Assembly: GCF_902168135.1 (NCBI RefSeq)
Contig: NZ_CABHOL010000018.1
Location: forward strand, 53,128 to 117,127
Direction of reading: 5' to 3'
Origin: an uncultured Fluviicola sp.
GTDB lineage: Bacteria; Bacteroidota; Bacteroidia; Flavobacteriales_D; Crocinitomicaceae
DNA length: 64,000 nt
Part shown: in pieces, positions 43,751 through 52,881 of the stretch
Numbering within the stretch: position 1 is the stretch's first letter
How the letters are laid out: the number at the start of each line of letters is the position of its first letter
Program-made: the position numbers and the translations under genes
The notes under the pieces: generated by a model
The model's database searches: none
What the model saw: the letters and a program-made list of their open reading frames with translations, nothing else
What the model was told of the DNA's origin: nothing

Positions 43751-45129
43751 GGCTTTGCCAACTCCACCAGTGTTCCTTTATTCGTTTTTTGATTCTTATA
43801 TTCGAAGGGTAATCTTTCGCGGTATAGATACTTTTTCTGTGTCGATTCGAATGGACGATAGATGTAATAGACACTGTTTCCCTTAATCTGGATATTCTCC
43901 GGGTATTTAAACCGTAATTCAACCGGAAGACTCAATTTCCCCGTATTTGTATCAAAATGCCGCAACTGTGCTTTTCCTGCAAGTTCGTAGTGAATATATA
44001 TTTCCCCTGTTTCATAATCCTGTATCAAATGCTTCTTCCACCCGTTCTCTTTCGGCTGCAAATGATAATAGATCGGGATGCTGTCAATAAGATCTCCCTG
44101 GTAAGAATATTTGAAAAACAAATTCTTGTAATGGTCGAACAGGAAAACCGAATCGTTTCGCTCAAAAATCGGTGCGTAAAGTTCTTTGTAGTAAATGGAG
44201 TTGGTGAAATAGTACATCCCAACCCAAACCTCTTTATCAACTCCTGTTTCGTTTTCTTTTTCCTTAGCCCACAATTTTGTCCGGACATCTACCCATTTAA
44301 ATTCAGAACGGTAAAGTTCCATCATCAGATCATCCTGTACTTTAGCGATTTTGCGGTAGCTTGAATCAACAATATCAAAAGTAAAATAATCAAAGGCCGG
44401 ATAATTCGGATTGAAATTTGAAAAATAATATTTCGTAAAAGCTGTATCTACAATCGGGGCAATATAAGTCATGTAGTATTCTTTTTCGATTTGCGCTATT
44501 TGGATCTGCCGGTTTTTTTGAAGGATTCCGTAAACATTTTTCTCTGTCAGCACATGAGGATTCCCCCTGTAATCGCGGATCAGCTCCTCCCCTTTTTCGG
44601 GTAATGGAATTTCTCCCAGCAGATTAGATCCGTCGTAAAGAACCAATTCTGTTCCTTTCTTCAAATTTTTCGGATAGGTTAACAATAGCAGGTTATTGTC
44701 CGGCAAAAACTCAAAATCGTTTACAGAAACACGTGTCGACTCGAAAACCGTATCCGGAACTCCTATCGGTTTCACAACCACTTCATCTATTAAACGTTCT
44801 TTGGAATAATACATGCGGGCCTGGATAGTTAGCGTGTCAGATGGTTTTCCAGGGAACACTTTTGCAGGAATTTCCTCAAGCAGGTTGAATGCAATATGTT
44901 CCAGTTCAAAACGGGTTATTTCCCTGGTTGAAACACGGAAATACGCGGTCCCTTTTAAAGAAGTATACTGAGACCCAACCAATGAATCTCCCTGGTATTG
45001 CCGAATATATGCCCTTGAAACAGGATCCCCGTTACTTCGGTCTTTGGTGATGATCCGAACCGTGGTTGTTTGACTAAATGCGGTTGATGAGATTAAGAGC
45101 AGAAAAGCAAGGTATGTTATCGACTTCAT
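43747..45129 (-). CDS. Hypothetical secreted protein
   Basis: The 460-residue protein has a signal peptide ending FSQT near residue 20, then an N-terminal beta-sandwich-like region (about 22-110). Its opening VRIITKDRSNGDPVSRAYI resembles the carboxypeptidase-regulatory-like fold that many Bacteroidota envelope proteins carry. The larger C-terminal part has periodic beta strands with many Tyr and Asp residues, perhaps a propeller. No family name can be given. It is monocistronic, downstream of the ilvE terminator. Confidence 0.62.
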   Translation of the reverse strand: MKSITYLAFLLLISSTAFSQTTTVRIITKDRSNGDPVSRAYIRQYQGDSLVGSQYTSLKGTAYFRVSTREITRFELEHIAFNLLEEIPAKVFPGKPSDTLTIQARMYYSKERLIDEVVVKPIGVPDTVFESTRVSVNDFEFLPDNNLLLLTYPKNLKKGTELVLYDGSNLLGEIPLPEKGEELIRDYRGNPHVLTEKNVYGILQKNRQIQIAQIEKEYYMTYIAPIVDTAFTKYYFSNFNPNYPAFDYFTFDIVDSSYRKIAKVQDDLMMELYRSEFKWVDVRTKLWAKEKENETGVDKEVWVGMYYFTNSIYYKELYAPIFERNDSVFLFDHYKNLFFKYSYQGDLIDSIPIYYHLQPKENGWKKHLIQDYETGEIYIHYELAGKAQLRHFDTNTGKLSLPVELRFKYPENIQIKGNSVYYIYRPFESTQKKYLYRERLPFEYKNQKTNKGTLVELAKP

Positions 45130-45172
45130 GACTGTTAATTTCTCTAGAGATGCAGGGTTATCCCATTTTCCA

Positions 45173-45210
45173 TAAAAAAATAGTGGGTACGTGATTAATC
45201 ACGTACCCAC
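45173..45210 (-). terminator. ilvE terminator
   Basis: A perfect 28-base palindrome (45183-45210; half-site begins GTGGGTACGTG) is preceded on the plus strand by seven A residues, giving a U-tract on the minus strand. It is 24 bases after the ilvE stop. Confidence 0.85.
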
Positions 45211-45234
45211 CTGTATTATTACCTGATAATAACA

Positions 45235-46302
45235 TTACAATTTCAAAAGCCAGCCAAAGCTGTCTTCAATTTTTCCTGATTTGAGATCATCCAGATAAGC
45301 ATGTACCTTCAATGAGAAAGTACGTGTCTCAACCGGAGGAAGGATCAAATCTTCATCCCTGTAACCGATTTTAGCAATATGCGCAATGGTTGCTGCAGTT
45401 CCTGCTCCAAATGCTTCTGTCAAACGACCTTCTTTATGGGCCTGCACAACTTCTGCAACTGAAACTTTACGCTCTTCTACAGGCATTCCCCATAACTTTG
45501 CAACTTCTATCACCGAACGCTTGGTAATACCTCTAAGGATAGTATCACTTTCTTCAGACGGAGTAATCAATTTTCCGTCGATCACGAACATGACATTCAT
45601 TGTTCCTGATTCTTCGATGTACTCGTGTGTTTTTCCATCCGTCCAAACCAACTGATGGTATCCTTTCATTTGACCCAATTTAGCAGGATACAAAGCAGCA
45701 GCATAATTCCCTGCTGTTTTTGCTCTTCCCACCCCGCCAGCTGATGCTCTTGTGTAGAACTCTTCAATTTTCACATTCACGGGCTCATTATAATAAGCCC
45801 CAACCGGACATGCAAAAATTACAAAGCGATACGTATCAGAAGGACGGATACCGATATATTCGTCAGTCCCAAACAAAAAAGGTCTCAAATACAATGAGTA
45901 TCCTTCCTTATTCGGTATCCAATTACTTTCAATCTCAACGAATTTGCGCGTCAGTTCAACGAATACATCTTCAGGAATAACAGGCATGCACATGCGCTCA
46001 CAAGATTCTTCGAATCTTTTTGCGTTCATATCCGGTCTGAAGATGGCCACTTCACCACCGTCCATTCTGTAAGCTTTCAATCCTTCAAAAATTGACTGCC
46101 CGTAATGGATAACAGACGTAGCAGGGTGCATGGAAAGCGGTCCAAATGGAATAATCTCAGGATCCTGCCATGCCCCATCTTTGTAATCCATGATCAGCAT
46201 GTGATCGGAGAAAACTCTACCAAACGGCAAGTTATTCCAATCAACAGCATTTAGTTTAGACTCTTTAGTAAGAGTAACTTTAATATTGTCTTGTAATATC
46301 AT
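45235..46302 (-). CDS. ilvE: Branched-chain amino acid aminotransferase
   Basis: IlvE interconverts Leu, Ile and Val with their keto acids using PLP. The 355-residue length and the eukaryotic-like layout fit the class IV aminotransferases of Bacteroidota. The PLP lysine is in GRAKTAGNYAAALYPAK; GYHQLVWTDG and EESGTMNVMFVI follow. The start region is VTLTKESKLNAVDW. It is alone, with a strong terminator. No leader peptide or T-box-like element is visible upstream. Confidence 0.94.
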   Translation of the reverse strand: MILQDNIKVTLTKESKLNAVDWNNLPFGRVFSDHMLIMDYKDGAWQDPEIIPFGPLSMHPATSVIHYGQSIFEGLKAYRMDGGEVAIFRPDMNAKRFEESCERMCMPVIPEDVFVELTRKFVEIESNWIPNKEGYSLYLRPFLFGTDEYIGIRPSDTYRFVIFACPVGAYYNEPVNVKIEEFYTRASAGGVGRAKTAGNYAAALYPAKLGQMKGYHQLVWTDGKTHEYIEESGTMNVMFVIDGKLITPSEESDTILRGITKRSVIEVAKLWGMPVEERKVSVAEVVQAHKEGRLTEAFGAGTAATIAHIAKIGYRDEDLILPPVETRTFSLKVHAYLDDLKSGKIEDSFGWLLKL

Positions 46303-46452
46303 AACGACTAATAGTTATGCGAATATACCTAAATTAGTTGACGATTCCATGCACATCCCAGAAGTAATTCCAATATTTGCAGCAACATATATTCTTAATA
46401 TAACCAAATTAAAATGCCAGGACTTACAACACTTTCATTGAAAAACCATTCA

Positions 46453-47562
46453 ATGAGAAAACTACTTCTTTGCTTTTGCCTGGTTCTCGTTTCTTCCGTT
46501 CGTGTTTTCGGACAGACGCATTCCTTTAGCGGGAATATCGGGAAATATCCCATATACCTGGAATTCACGATTGATGGAGCCTCAGTCGAAGGGTATTACT
46601 TTTATAAAAACAAACTGGTTGACATTTCATTATCCGGCAGTCATAAATCCGGATTAATTACACTGACTTCCAAAGATGTTTATGGCGAATATGCTGAAGA
46701 TCCTGAGGTTTTTAAGTTTAAATGGCCCGGTAAACTCATTGAGGGAACATGGACTTATAAGGGAAAAACAAGTTCTCTAAAGCTGATACCGCTGACTGCA
46801 AAAGAAACGAGCAGCCCGAAATGTGCTAATCCCTATTTCAAAAAGGAGGCAGCTGATTTGAGTGATCTGAAAAAAGTGAAAATAGGACTTTTTAAATTAA
46901 AGCAAGACGGACCTGTCACCATCATTAACACTATAAAAATCAGACCGTTCACAGAACTACTCACAGGTATTCATCTTTTCCGTATTGATTCGGGAATGGT
47001 TGCAGAGAAACAGAAAGAAGCTAATTTGTACTTAGAATATTTGCAGCTTTCAGAATTTCTGACAAGCCTGGAATGTGCTTCCTACTCTGCTTATGGTTCT
47101 GATTATGATTTCAGCGTTTCGAATATCTCGGTTTCCAACGACCTGATATGCTTCTCTGTTTTTACAGCATTCTACTGTGGCGGTGCACATCCTGACGAAA
47201 TGAATTACGGGGTTAATTTTGATCTAAGCACCCATCAAAAAATAAGTCCTTCCGACTATTTGATCGAGGGGAAAGATTCTGAATTTGAAGAACGGATTTT
47301 CACATATTTGTCCCGGGAAAACCCCGGATACTTTGATGCTGAACTACCTAATGATGAACTGCAATGTGAATACAATAACCAGGAACTATGGACTGTCGAT
47401 TGCGAATTCACTTTTACGGTCGAAGGATTAAAACTTCTTCCGTCATTTCCCCACTACAAAGCTCCCTGCCTGGATCCTGAATGGGCTGTAATTCCCTATT
47501 CAGAACTAAAAACAGCTATAAAACCTGAATTCTACAGCAAATTAAATAAGTTGAAGCATTAA
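46453..47562 (+). CDS. Secreted DUF3298-domain protein
   Basis: From the ATG at 46453 (MRKLLLCFCLVLVSS) the protein has 369 residues with a signal peptide to about residue 21. The longer frame adds 13 residues without signal character. The second half has FTAFYCGGAHPDEMNYGVNFDLSTHQKISPSD, characteristic of the DUF3298/RsiV-type fold, and a late FTFTVEGLKLLP. The first half may be a DUF4163-like partner domain. Such proteins are extracytoplasmic; here the role is unknown. recQ follows 12 bases later. Confidence 0.72.
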   Translation: MRKLLLCFCLVLVSSVRVFGQTHSFSGNIGKYPIYLEFTIDGASVEGYYFYKNKLVDISLSGSHKSGLITLTSKDVYGEYAEDPEVFKFKWPGKLIEGTWTYKGKTSSLKLIPLTAKETSSPKCANPYFKKEAADLSDLKKVKIGLFKLKQDGPVTIINTIKIRPFTELLTGIHLFRIDSGMVAEKQKEANLYLEYLQLSEFLTSLECASYSAYGSDYDFSVSNISVSNDLICFSVFTAFYCGGAHPDEMNYGVNFDLSTHQKISPSDYLIEGKDSEFEERIFTYLSRENPGYFDAELPNDELQCEYNNQELWTVDCEFTFTVEGLKLLPSFPHYKAPCLDPEWAVIPYSELKTAIKPEFYSKLNKLKH

Positions 47563-47567
47563 CTTTG
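47560..47567 (+). promoter_or_regulatory. -7 promoter element before recQ
   Basis: TAACTTTG (47560-47567) matches TAnnTTTG exactly; its first three bases are the stop codon of the upstream gene. It ends seven bases before the recQ ATG. Confidence 0.4.
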
Positions 47568-47574
47568 TAAACCG

Positions 47575-49467
47575 ATGTCAAACAAAAGTGTTGAAATTCT
47601 TTCCAATTATTGGGGCTATTCTCAGTTTCGTCCGCTGCAGGAAGAGATTGTTGATGCTGCTATTTATGGAAAAGATGTATTGGCGCTTTTGCCTACGGGC
47701 GGTGGAAAATCAATCTGTTTCCAGATTCCGGGAATTGCCCGTGAAGGAATCACTATTGTAGTTTCTCCTTTAATTGCTTTAATGGAAGACCAGGTAACTC
47801 AGCTTCAAAAAAGGGGAATTCGGGCAAAAGCTTTAACCAGTGGTCTTTCATTTAGAGAAATTGACATCCTGCTTGACAATGCCAAATTCGGAGGCGTTGA
47901 TTTTTTATACATTTCTCCCGAACGTATTCAAACGCGCTTATTCCAGGAGCGGGTCAAACAAATGGAAATCGGGTTGTTTGTAGTTGACGAAGCGCACTGT
48001 ATTTCCGAATGGGGCCACGATTTCAGACCTGCTTATACAGAGGTTGCGAAATTGCGGGAATTCCATCCGGAAGTACCGATCATGGCTGTTACAGCCACAG
48101 CCACTCCAAAAGTCAAGGAAGATATCATTACCCATCTAAACCTGAAAAACCCGGAAGTATTTGAGGCTCCTTTTGACCGAACGAATGTCAGCTATGAAGT
48201 TTATCATGTTTCCAATAAGCTGGATGCTATCACAAAATGGATTCACAAGAATCCGGGAGATGTTGGGATTATTTACTGCCAGACGCGTAAAAGTGTGAAA
48301 GACGTTATGATCTATCTGCAGGCAAGGAACATCCGGGCAAACATGTACCATGGCGGCATGAATTCCAAAGAGAGAAGTCTTGCTTTATCCGATTGGCTGT
48401 CTGAAAAAACACCTGTCATGGTTGCTACGAACGCTTTTGGAATGGGAATCGACAAACCGAACGTGCGTTTTGTGGCTCATTACGAAATCCCCAATAACCC
48501 GGAATCTTATTTCCAGGAAGCAGGAAGAGCCGGACGTGACGGTAATCAATCCCGAACTTTTGCTTTTATTGAACCGGCCGACATAGACGAAATAGCGGAA
48601 CGGGTATTGGCACAATTTCCAAGCACCGACAAGATTAAGCTGATTTACAGGGCCTTATGTAATTACCTAAAGATTGCGATTGGTTCCGGCGAACATGAAT
48701 CTTATGTATTGCAATTCAATGATTTCGTTAAGAAATTTAACCTGAATATCCAGGAAGTTTACCCTGCATTCAAGCTTTTGGAAATGAACGGAAGTATCTT
48801 GTTTTCAGAACAGGGATTAAAAGGTTCGCGAATTAAGATCAGCATTGACAACACGCATTTATATGGGTTCCAATTAAAGAATCCGGTTTTGGACCCGTTG
48901 ATTACCTGGGTATGCCGGAATTATAGTGACGTTTTTGATTCCTTTTGCGAATTGGATGAAACAGAAGCCTGTAAGCGGCTGAAAATTTCAGCAAGTGAGT
49001 TGGAGCGCCAGCTTCGTTACCTGGAGGAACACGGAATTATTGACATTACGTGGCGCACGGATCTCCCGATGGTGACTTTCCTGCACGAACGTTTTCCGGA
49101 TGATTACGTGGAATTAAAACCGGAGGTTTATCATTTCCGAAAAGAACGTGCTTTGGAACGCATGAACGTCATGAAACGTTTTGTTGAAGAGAGGCACTGC
49201 CGGCCACAATTCATTATTTCCTATTTCGGACAGAAAAGTAATCCCTGTGGTAAGTGTGACTACTGCCTGGAACAGCGTTTACTGGAAAAGCATCCGCGAC
49301 TTGAACTGGAATTGATCGCATTATTAGAAGGTAATGCCATGACTTTGGCTGAAATTATCGCCAGGTTTGACACTTCTTATTCTGCAAAAATCAAGACAAC
49401 TCTCAAAGAATTGATTAACGAAGAACGGATTACTTTTAGTGAACAACGTTTTTCCCTTCCCCGGTAA
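47575..49467 (+). CDS. recQ: ATP-dependent DNA helicase RecQ
   Basis: RecQ unwinds DNA 3' to 5' in recombination and repair. The 630-residue protein has Walker A LLPTGGGKS (about 38-46), DEAH with the RecQ loop VVDEAHCISEWGHDFRP (137-152), HYEIPNNPESYFQEAGRAGRDG, and zinc cysteines including GKCDYC. The C-terminal end lacks a clear HRDC domain and has a short winged-helix-like tail. It is downstream of the DUF3298 gene and overlaps the convergent repressor gene by 32 bases at the 3' end. Confidence 0.94.
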   Translation: MSNKSVEILSNYWGYSQFRPLQEEIVDAAIYGKDVLALLPTGGGKSICFQIPGIAREGITIVVSPLIALMEDQVTQLQKRGIRAKALTSGLSFREIDILLDNAKFGGVDFLYISPERIQTRLFQERVKQMEIGLFVVDEAHCISEWGHDFRPAYTEVAKLREFHPEVPIMAVTATATPKVKEDIITHLNLKNPEVFEAPFDRTNVSYEVYHVSNKLDAITKWIHKNPGDVGIIYCQTRKSVKDVMIYLQARNIRANMYHGGMNSKERSLALSDWLSEKTPVMVATNAFGMGIDKPNVRFVAHYEIPNNPESYFQEAGRAGRDGNQSRTFAFIEPADIDEIAERVLAQFPSTDKIKLIYRALCNYLKIAIGSGEHESYVLQFNDFVKKFNLNIQEVYPAFKLLEMNGSILFSEQGLKGSRIKISIDNTHLYGFQLKNPVLDPLITWVCRNYSDVFDSFCELDETEACKRLKISASELERQLRYLEEHGIIDITWRTDLPMVTFLHERFPDDYVELKPEVYHFRKERALERMNVMKRFVEERHCRPQFIISYFGQKSNPCGKCDYCLEQRLLEKHPRLELELIALLEGNAMTLAEIIARFDTSYSAKIKTTLKELINEERITFSEQRFSLPR

Positions 49468-50257
49468 CTGTTCTTTTTAAATCAATAATCTCGCGCTGTA
49501 ATTCCTGAATACTCTTTGTGAGTGTTGAATCATCGATACGCATTTCCGGAAGGCTTGGAGAAATATAATTGACGAATTTCCACATTTCCACGATATCGTT
49601 CACATTCACATAATAAGGCAGGTATAAAGGATTTGTAGAGCACAATTCAAACGACTGTTGTGTTTCGATAAAGTTGTTGACGATTTTGAAAACAATCCCG
49701 TCATCTTTTGTCACTACGATACATGGGGTACCGTTTCGGATGCTTCCCCAATTCTGAATGTATTCAGCTACTACAAAAGAGCCTTCATCTACCGGAGGCA
49801 TGGAATCTCCCATGATCGGAAACGAACGGTATTTGCGGTTTTTAGACAAGAACGGCAGACTGAATGTCGGAAGTACTTTCAGATAATCCGGATCTGCATA
49901 ACCTGTTGTGTAACCTGCTCTCGCCTGCTGCGGGATCAATTCGATCATTTCATTGTCATCTGCATCAACAAGCGACGTTAAAACGCGTAAATTCTTTCCG
50001 TTGATATCAGCATACAGACCGGAACTGATGGTTGTCCAGTCGCTTTCTGTAAACGTGGAAAAATCTTTGGTGAGCAAATCGTCGATCGGAACAGCATAAT
50101 ACTGGCTTAAAGCAATCAGTGTATCAATTCCGGGTTCTGCAATTTCATTTTCATAACCGGAATAACTGCTGCGTGTCAACCCCAAATCAGATGCTACTTC
50201 TTCCTGTGATTTTTTCTTGCTTTTGCGAATCAGTTTTAAATTGTTCCCTAACTTCAT
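49436..50257 (-). CDS. XRE-family transcriptional repressor with S24 (LexA-like) peptidase domain
   Basis: From the ATG at 50257 (MKLGNNLKLIRKSKKKS) the protein has 273 residues. The N-terminal helix-turn-helix (about 5-60; QEEVASDLGLTRSSYSGYENEIAEPG) binds DNA. The C-terminal S24 domain has an Ala-Gly pair (114-115) in the cleavage-site position, the Ser152 motif GDSMPPVDEGSFVV and Lys191 in VFKIV, the LexA-type dyad. Self-cleavage on DNA damage or another signal is therefore possible. A coiled stretch with many Lys and Glu ends the protein. A palindromic operator lies on its own promoter. It is convergent with recQ, overlapping it by 32 bases. Confidence 0.85.
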   Translation of the reverse strand: MKLGNNLKLIRKSKKKSQEEVASDLGLTRSSYSGYENEIAEPGIDTLIALSQYYAVPIDDLLTKDFSTFTESDWTTISSGLYADINGKNLRVLTSLVDADDNEMIELIPQQARAGYTTGYADPDYLKVLPTFSLPFLSKNRKYRSFPIMGDSMPPVDEGSFVVAEYIQNWGSIRNGTPCIVVTKDDGIVFKIVNNFIETQQSFELCSTNPLYLPYYVNVNDIVEMWKFVNYISPSLPEMRIDDSTLTKSIQELQREIIDLKRTVTGEGKNVVH

Positions 50258-50270
50258 GGTGATCAAATTT

Positions 50271-50288
50271 TAATCAAATATATGATTA
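50271..50288. promoter_or_regulatory. Putative operator of XRE/S24 gene
   Basis: TAATCA-N6-TGATTA (50271-50276 and 50283-50288) is a perfect inverted repeat that covers the -7 box of the repressor's own promoter. Binding of the dimer would block RNA polymerase, which fits autorepression; not shown experimentally. Confidence 0.6.
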
Positions 50289-50304
50289 TTTTTTAATCTA
50301 ACAA
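50275..50304 (-). promoter_or_regulatory. Promoter of XRE/S24 gene
   Basis: Minus strand TTG (50304-50302), exactly 19 bases, then TATATTTG (50282-50275), a perfect consensus promoter 17 bases before the ATG. Confidence 0.85.
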
Positions 50305-50324
50305 TAGAGCTGTGTATTTTTTAT

Positions 50325-51020
50325 TCAAAAAGAATAATTATTCAAATCAATTGAGCGCAGTACCAAGCCCTCTGATTCTCTTGATATATACGAGAAATAA
50401 AGGCTTATCTTCGAATTAACTTTCAGACAAAAAGCTACCCGATTGTTTCCAAAAATATCATCGGACGGGTAAGCGATCAATCTTGTATCGTCGAATTTTG
50501 TCACTTTGACATAATCCAGCAATTCTTTAATTGTCTCATAACTCAGAGCGGTTTCTCCCATTGTCTCGTAGAGGTCTTCTATTCTACCCTGCTTGATTTG
50601 AATTAAATTCTCCCGGAAAAGTTTGGCAGATTGTTCAAACATTTCCAAATTTCCGGCTATGTACCTATGACGGGTTCCACGATCATAAACATCTATTACT
50701 CCATACTTTGTTTTTGTTTGTTTTAGTTTTCGCTGAAAATGCATGAGATCTTCTTGCCAGTTGTCATTTGTAAGAGTATCTTTTAAATGCAGGGAAATGA
50801 CTGTTCCGAATTGGTAATAAATTGCATCGTAAAATAACAGATCCGATTCCTGTTCATTTACCGACTCATTGAAAAGCTTTTCGTATTTGGCCCTAAACTC
50901 CAGCTTTTCGTTCATTTCAAGTGCCTTCTTAATCTTTGCGGGACTTGGGCAAGCCGTTAGCAAGTTCATTGCCAAAACAATTGAAACCGATTTAAAAAGT
51001 GATGTTCCCGAAAATTTCAT
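50325..51020 (-). CDS. Hypothetical lipoprotein
   Basis: The 231-residue protein has a lipoprotein signal with lipobox LTAC (Cys24), then a helical region with charged residues and a C-terminal part with beta strands. No family is recognised. It lies 18 bases downstream of the YihY/BrkB gene on the same strand, so it may be the last member of that operon. Confidence 0.6.
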   Translation of the reverse strand: MKFSGTSLFKSVSIVLAMNLLTACPSPAKIKKALEMNEKLEFRAKYEKLFNESVNEQESDLLFYDAIYYQFGTVISLHLKDTLTNDNWQEDLMHFQRKLKQTKTKYGVIDVYDRGTRHRYIAGNLEMFEQSAKLFRENLIQIKQGRIEDLYETMGETALSYETIKELLDYVKVTKFDDTRLIAYPSDDIFGNNRVAFCLKVNSKISLYFSYISRESEGLVLRSIDLNNYSF

Positions 51021-51038
51021 GGTTAGACAGTTAATTGT

Positions 51039-51974
51039 TCACCCTTTCCTCCGCTGCTGCATATGCTGAAGCAGTTTATGTACTTCGAAGACGATCGGCC
51101 TCCCAATTAATTCCGAATAAACCTTCACGAATTTCGCTCCCAGGAAAATAATCTGGGAAGTGTAGTACATCCATGCCAGGAAGATCAATAAAGTTCCCGC
51201 AATTCCCATCTGGCTGCCGAAAAAGAAATTAGTCAGGTAAAATTTCAGTCCGATTTGTCCCACATGCAGCAGGCAAGCAGTAAGCAAACCACCGGAAAGA
51301 GCAAGCTTCCACTGGACTTTTCCATCGTGCAGGAATTTATAGACCAACGCAAACAAAAGCGTATTGATTCCTACCGAAACCAGCTGACCGACAACTTCCA
51401 TACCCCATTTCGACTGCATATGAAGTAAGCTGAAAAGCTCACCGCTGACCGATAAGAAAATAGTTTCCGCCGTATAAAGCAATACGATAGAAACACCAAA
51501 AACCGCCAGCATGAAAACAGAAATCAGTTTCGTGAGAACCGTGTAAAAGATCTTTATTTTACGGTCATCAATCTTTACATGGATATCATAGAATTCATTA
51601 ATACTCATACGAAGCGATGAGATTAATGCGGAACTTGAGAACATCAACGCAACGATCCCGATGATATTCAGCACGACACTGCTTTTTTCAAAATGTACAT
51701 CCGATAAAAAGGCCAAAATACCGGAGCTGTCTTTTAATCCCACCTGCTCTTCAAGTAATACTTTAATCAAACGCAGGATTTCGTCTTGTCCCATGATCTT
51801 TCCGAAACTGATAACAGCCAGGTAAATGATCGGGATAATGGCAAAAACCGCATAGTATGCAAGTGCTGCACCGTGAAAAAAAGAATTCTCCTGGAAGAAT
51901 TCCAGGAACGTCCGTTTGAACAGGTGAAGAACCTCTCTCCAGTTAAGCTTTGGTATTCTTGCTTTTGAGCTCAA
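51039..51974 (-). CDS. YihY/BrkB-family membrane protein
   Basis: The 311-residue protein has about six membrane spans and the YihY/BrkB family pattern: FFHGAALAYYAVFAIIP near residue 36, and later ALVYKFLHDGKVQWKLALSGG and IFLAWMYYTSQIIFLGAKF. The family is named after a serum-resistance factor and RNase BN but has no proven activity. It overlaps the ABC ATPase gene by 32 bases, so the two are translationally coupled; an ABC ATPase working with a BrkB protein as membrane partner is unusual and inferred only from context. Confidence 0.85.
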   Translation of the reverse strand: MSSKARIPKLNWREVLHLFKRTFLEFFQENSFFHGAALAYYAVFAIIPIIYLAVISFGKIMGQDEILRLIKVLLEEQVGLKDSSGILAFLSDVHFEKSSVVLNIIGIVALMFSSSALISSLRMSINEFYDIHVKIDDRKIKIFYTVLTKLISVFMLAVFGVSIVLLYTAETIFLSVSGELFSLLHMQSKWGMEVVGQLVSVGINTLLFALVYKFLHDGKVQWKLALSGGLLTACLLHVGQIGLKFYLTNFFFGSQMGIAGTLLIFLAWMYYTSQIIFLGAKFVKVYSELIGRPIVFEVHKLLQHMQQRRKG

Positions 51975-52881
51975 TGCGTTTTACTTTTTTAAGCGATTTG
52001 TCTGCATGTAGTACAATTGTCTGTTTATCAGTAGTCCTGAAAAAAGATTTCCAGTATGCACCAAAGAACACTGCATCTGTAAACTCCACTTCAAAACCAC
52101 CATTTTTGACAACTTTATACTCACAAGGTCGAAATAATATTTTAGTTTTCCCTGCTTTCAGTTCATTTAATTCTCCGAAATAAGTCCCTTCATCGAAACT
52201 GGAAGGATTGAAATAAAAGGCTTTCGGGGTATCTACACGACTGAATTTCCCCTTATTCAAAAAAGCGATCCTTCCGCACCACTGCATCACTTCATCGCCT
52301 TCATGGGAAACCAAGATACAAAGCGTATTGCGGATTTCTACCAGTTGTTTGATATATGCACCGATCTTCAGCCTTAAATGCGCGTCCAGATGAGAAAAAG
52401 GTTCATCCAGCAGCAATACTTCCGATTCCAAAGCAAGCGCACGTGCAATAGCTAACCGCTGCTGCTCTCCGCCCGACAAATAACGCGCCTGCTGGGTTGC
52501 TTGTTCATTCAATTCAACCAAATCCAGTAATTCATCACAAAAACGTTCGCGATCCTTTTCATGCAGATGCAGGATCTTCACACGAATATTTTCCCTTACC
52601 GTATGAAAAAGGTCCAGGTTAAAATCCTGGTTGACCAATTGAATCTCAGGATGTCCCGGAATCAAGCGTTCGGACGGACCAGGAACACGCTCACCGTTCC
52701 AGTATACATTTCCTTTGGAAGCATCCAAAAGACCTGCTGTAATCTTTAAAAGTGTTGATTTTCCGCCACCGCTCGCTCCCACAATCCCGAAGACTTCACC
52801 GGGCTGCAGATCGATAGAGATTCCATTCAGAATCTTCTTCTGTTCGTTGTATGCAAAATGGACCTGCTGTATCGAAAGCAT
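51943..52881 (-). CDS. ABC transporter ATP-binding protein
   Basis: The 312-residue protein has Walker A GASGGGKS (35-42), the signature LSGGEQQRLAIARAL, Walker B VLLLDEPFSHLD and a His switch (LVSHEGDEVM). The layout is that of PotA/FbpC-type importers with a short C-terminal regulatory region (about 230-312). No permease gene stands beside it; instead it overlaps the BrkB-family gene by 32 bases and shares one base with a small upstream gene. The substrate is unknown. Confidence 0.88.
   Translation of the reverse strand: MLSIQQVHFAYNEQKKILNGISIDLQPGEVFGIVGASGGGKSTLLKITAGLLDASKGNVYWNGERVPGPSERLIPGHPEIQLVNQDFNLDLFHTVRENIRVKILHLHEKDRERFCDELLDLVELNEQATQQARYLSGGEQQRLAIARALALESEVLLLDEPFSHLDAHLRLKIGAYIKQLVEIRNTLCILVSHEGDEVMQWCGRIAFLNKGKFSRVDTPKAFYFNPSSFDEGTYFGELNELKAGKTKILFRPCEYKVVKNGGFEVEFTDAVFFGAYWKSFFRTTDKQTIVLHADKSLKKVKRIELKSKNTKA

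Noticed and set aside
46303..46413. Leader peptide or T-box before ilvE
   Set aside because: I searched both frames and the stem pattern; no run of Leu, Ile or Val codons and no terminator stem lies before the gene.
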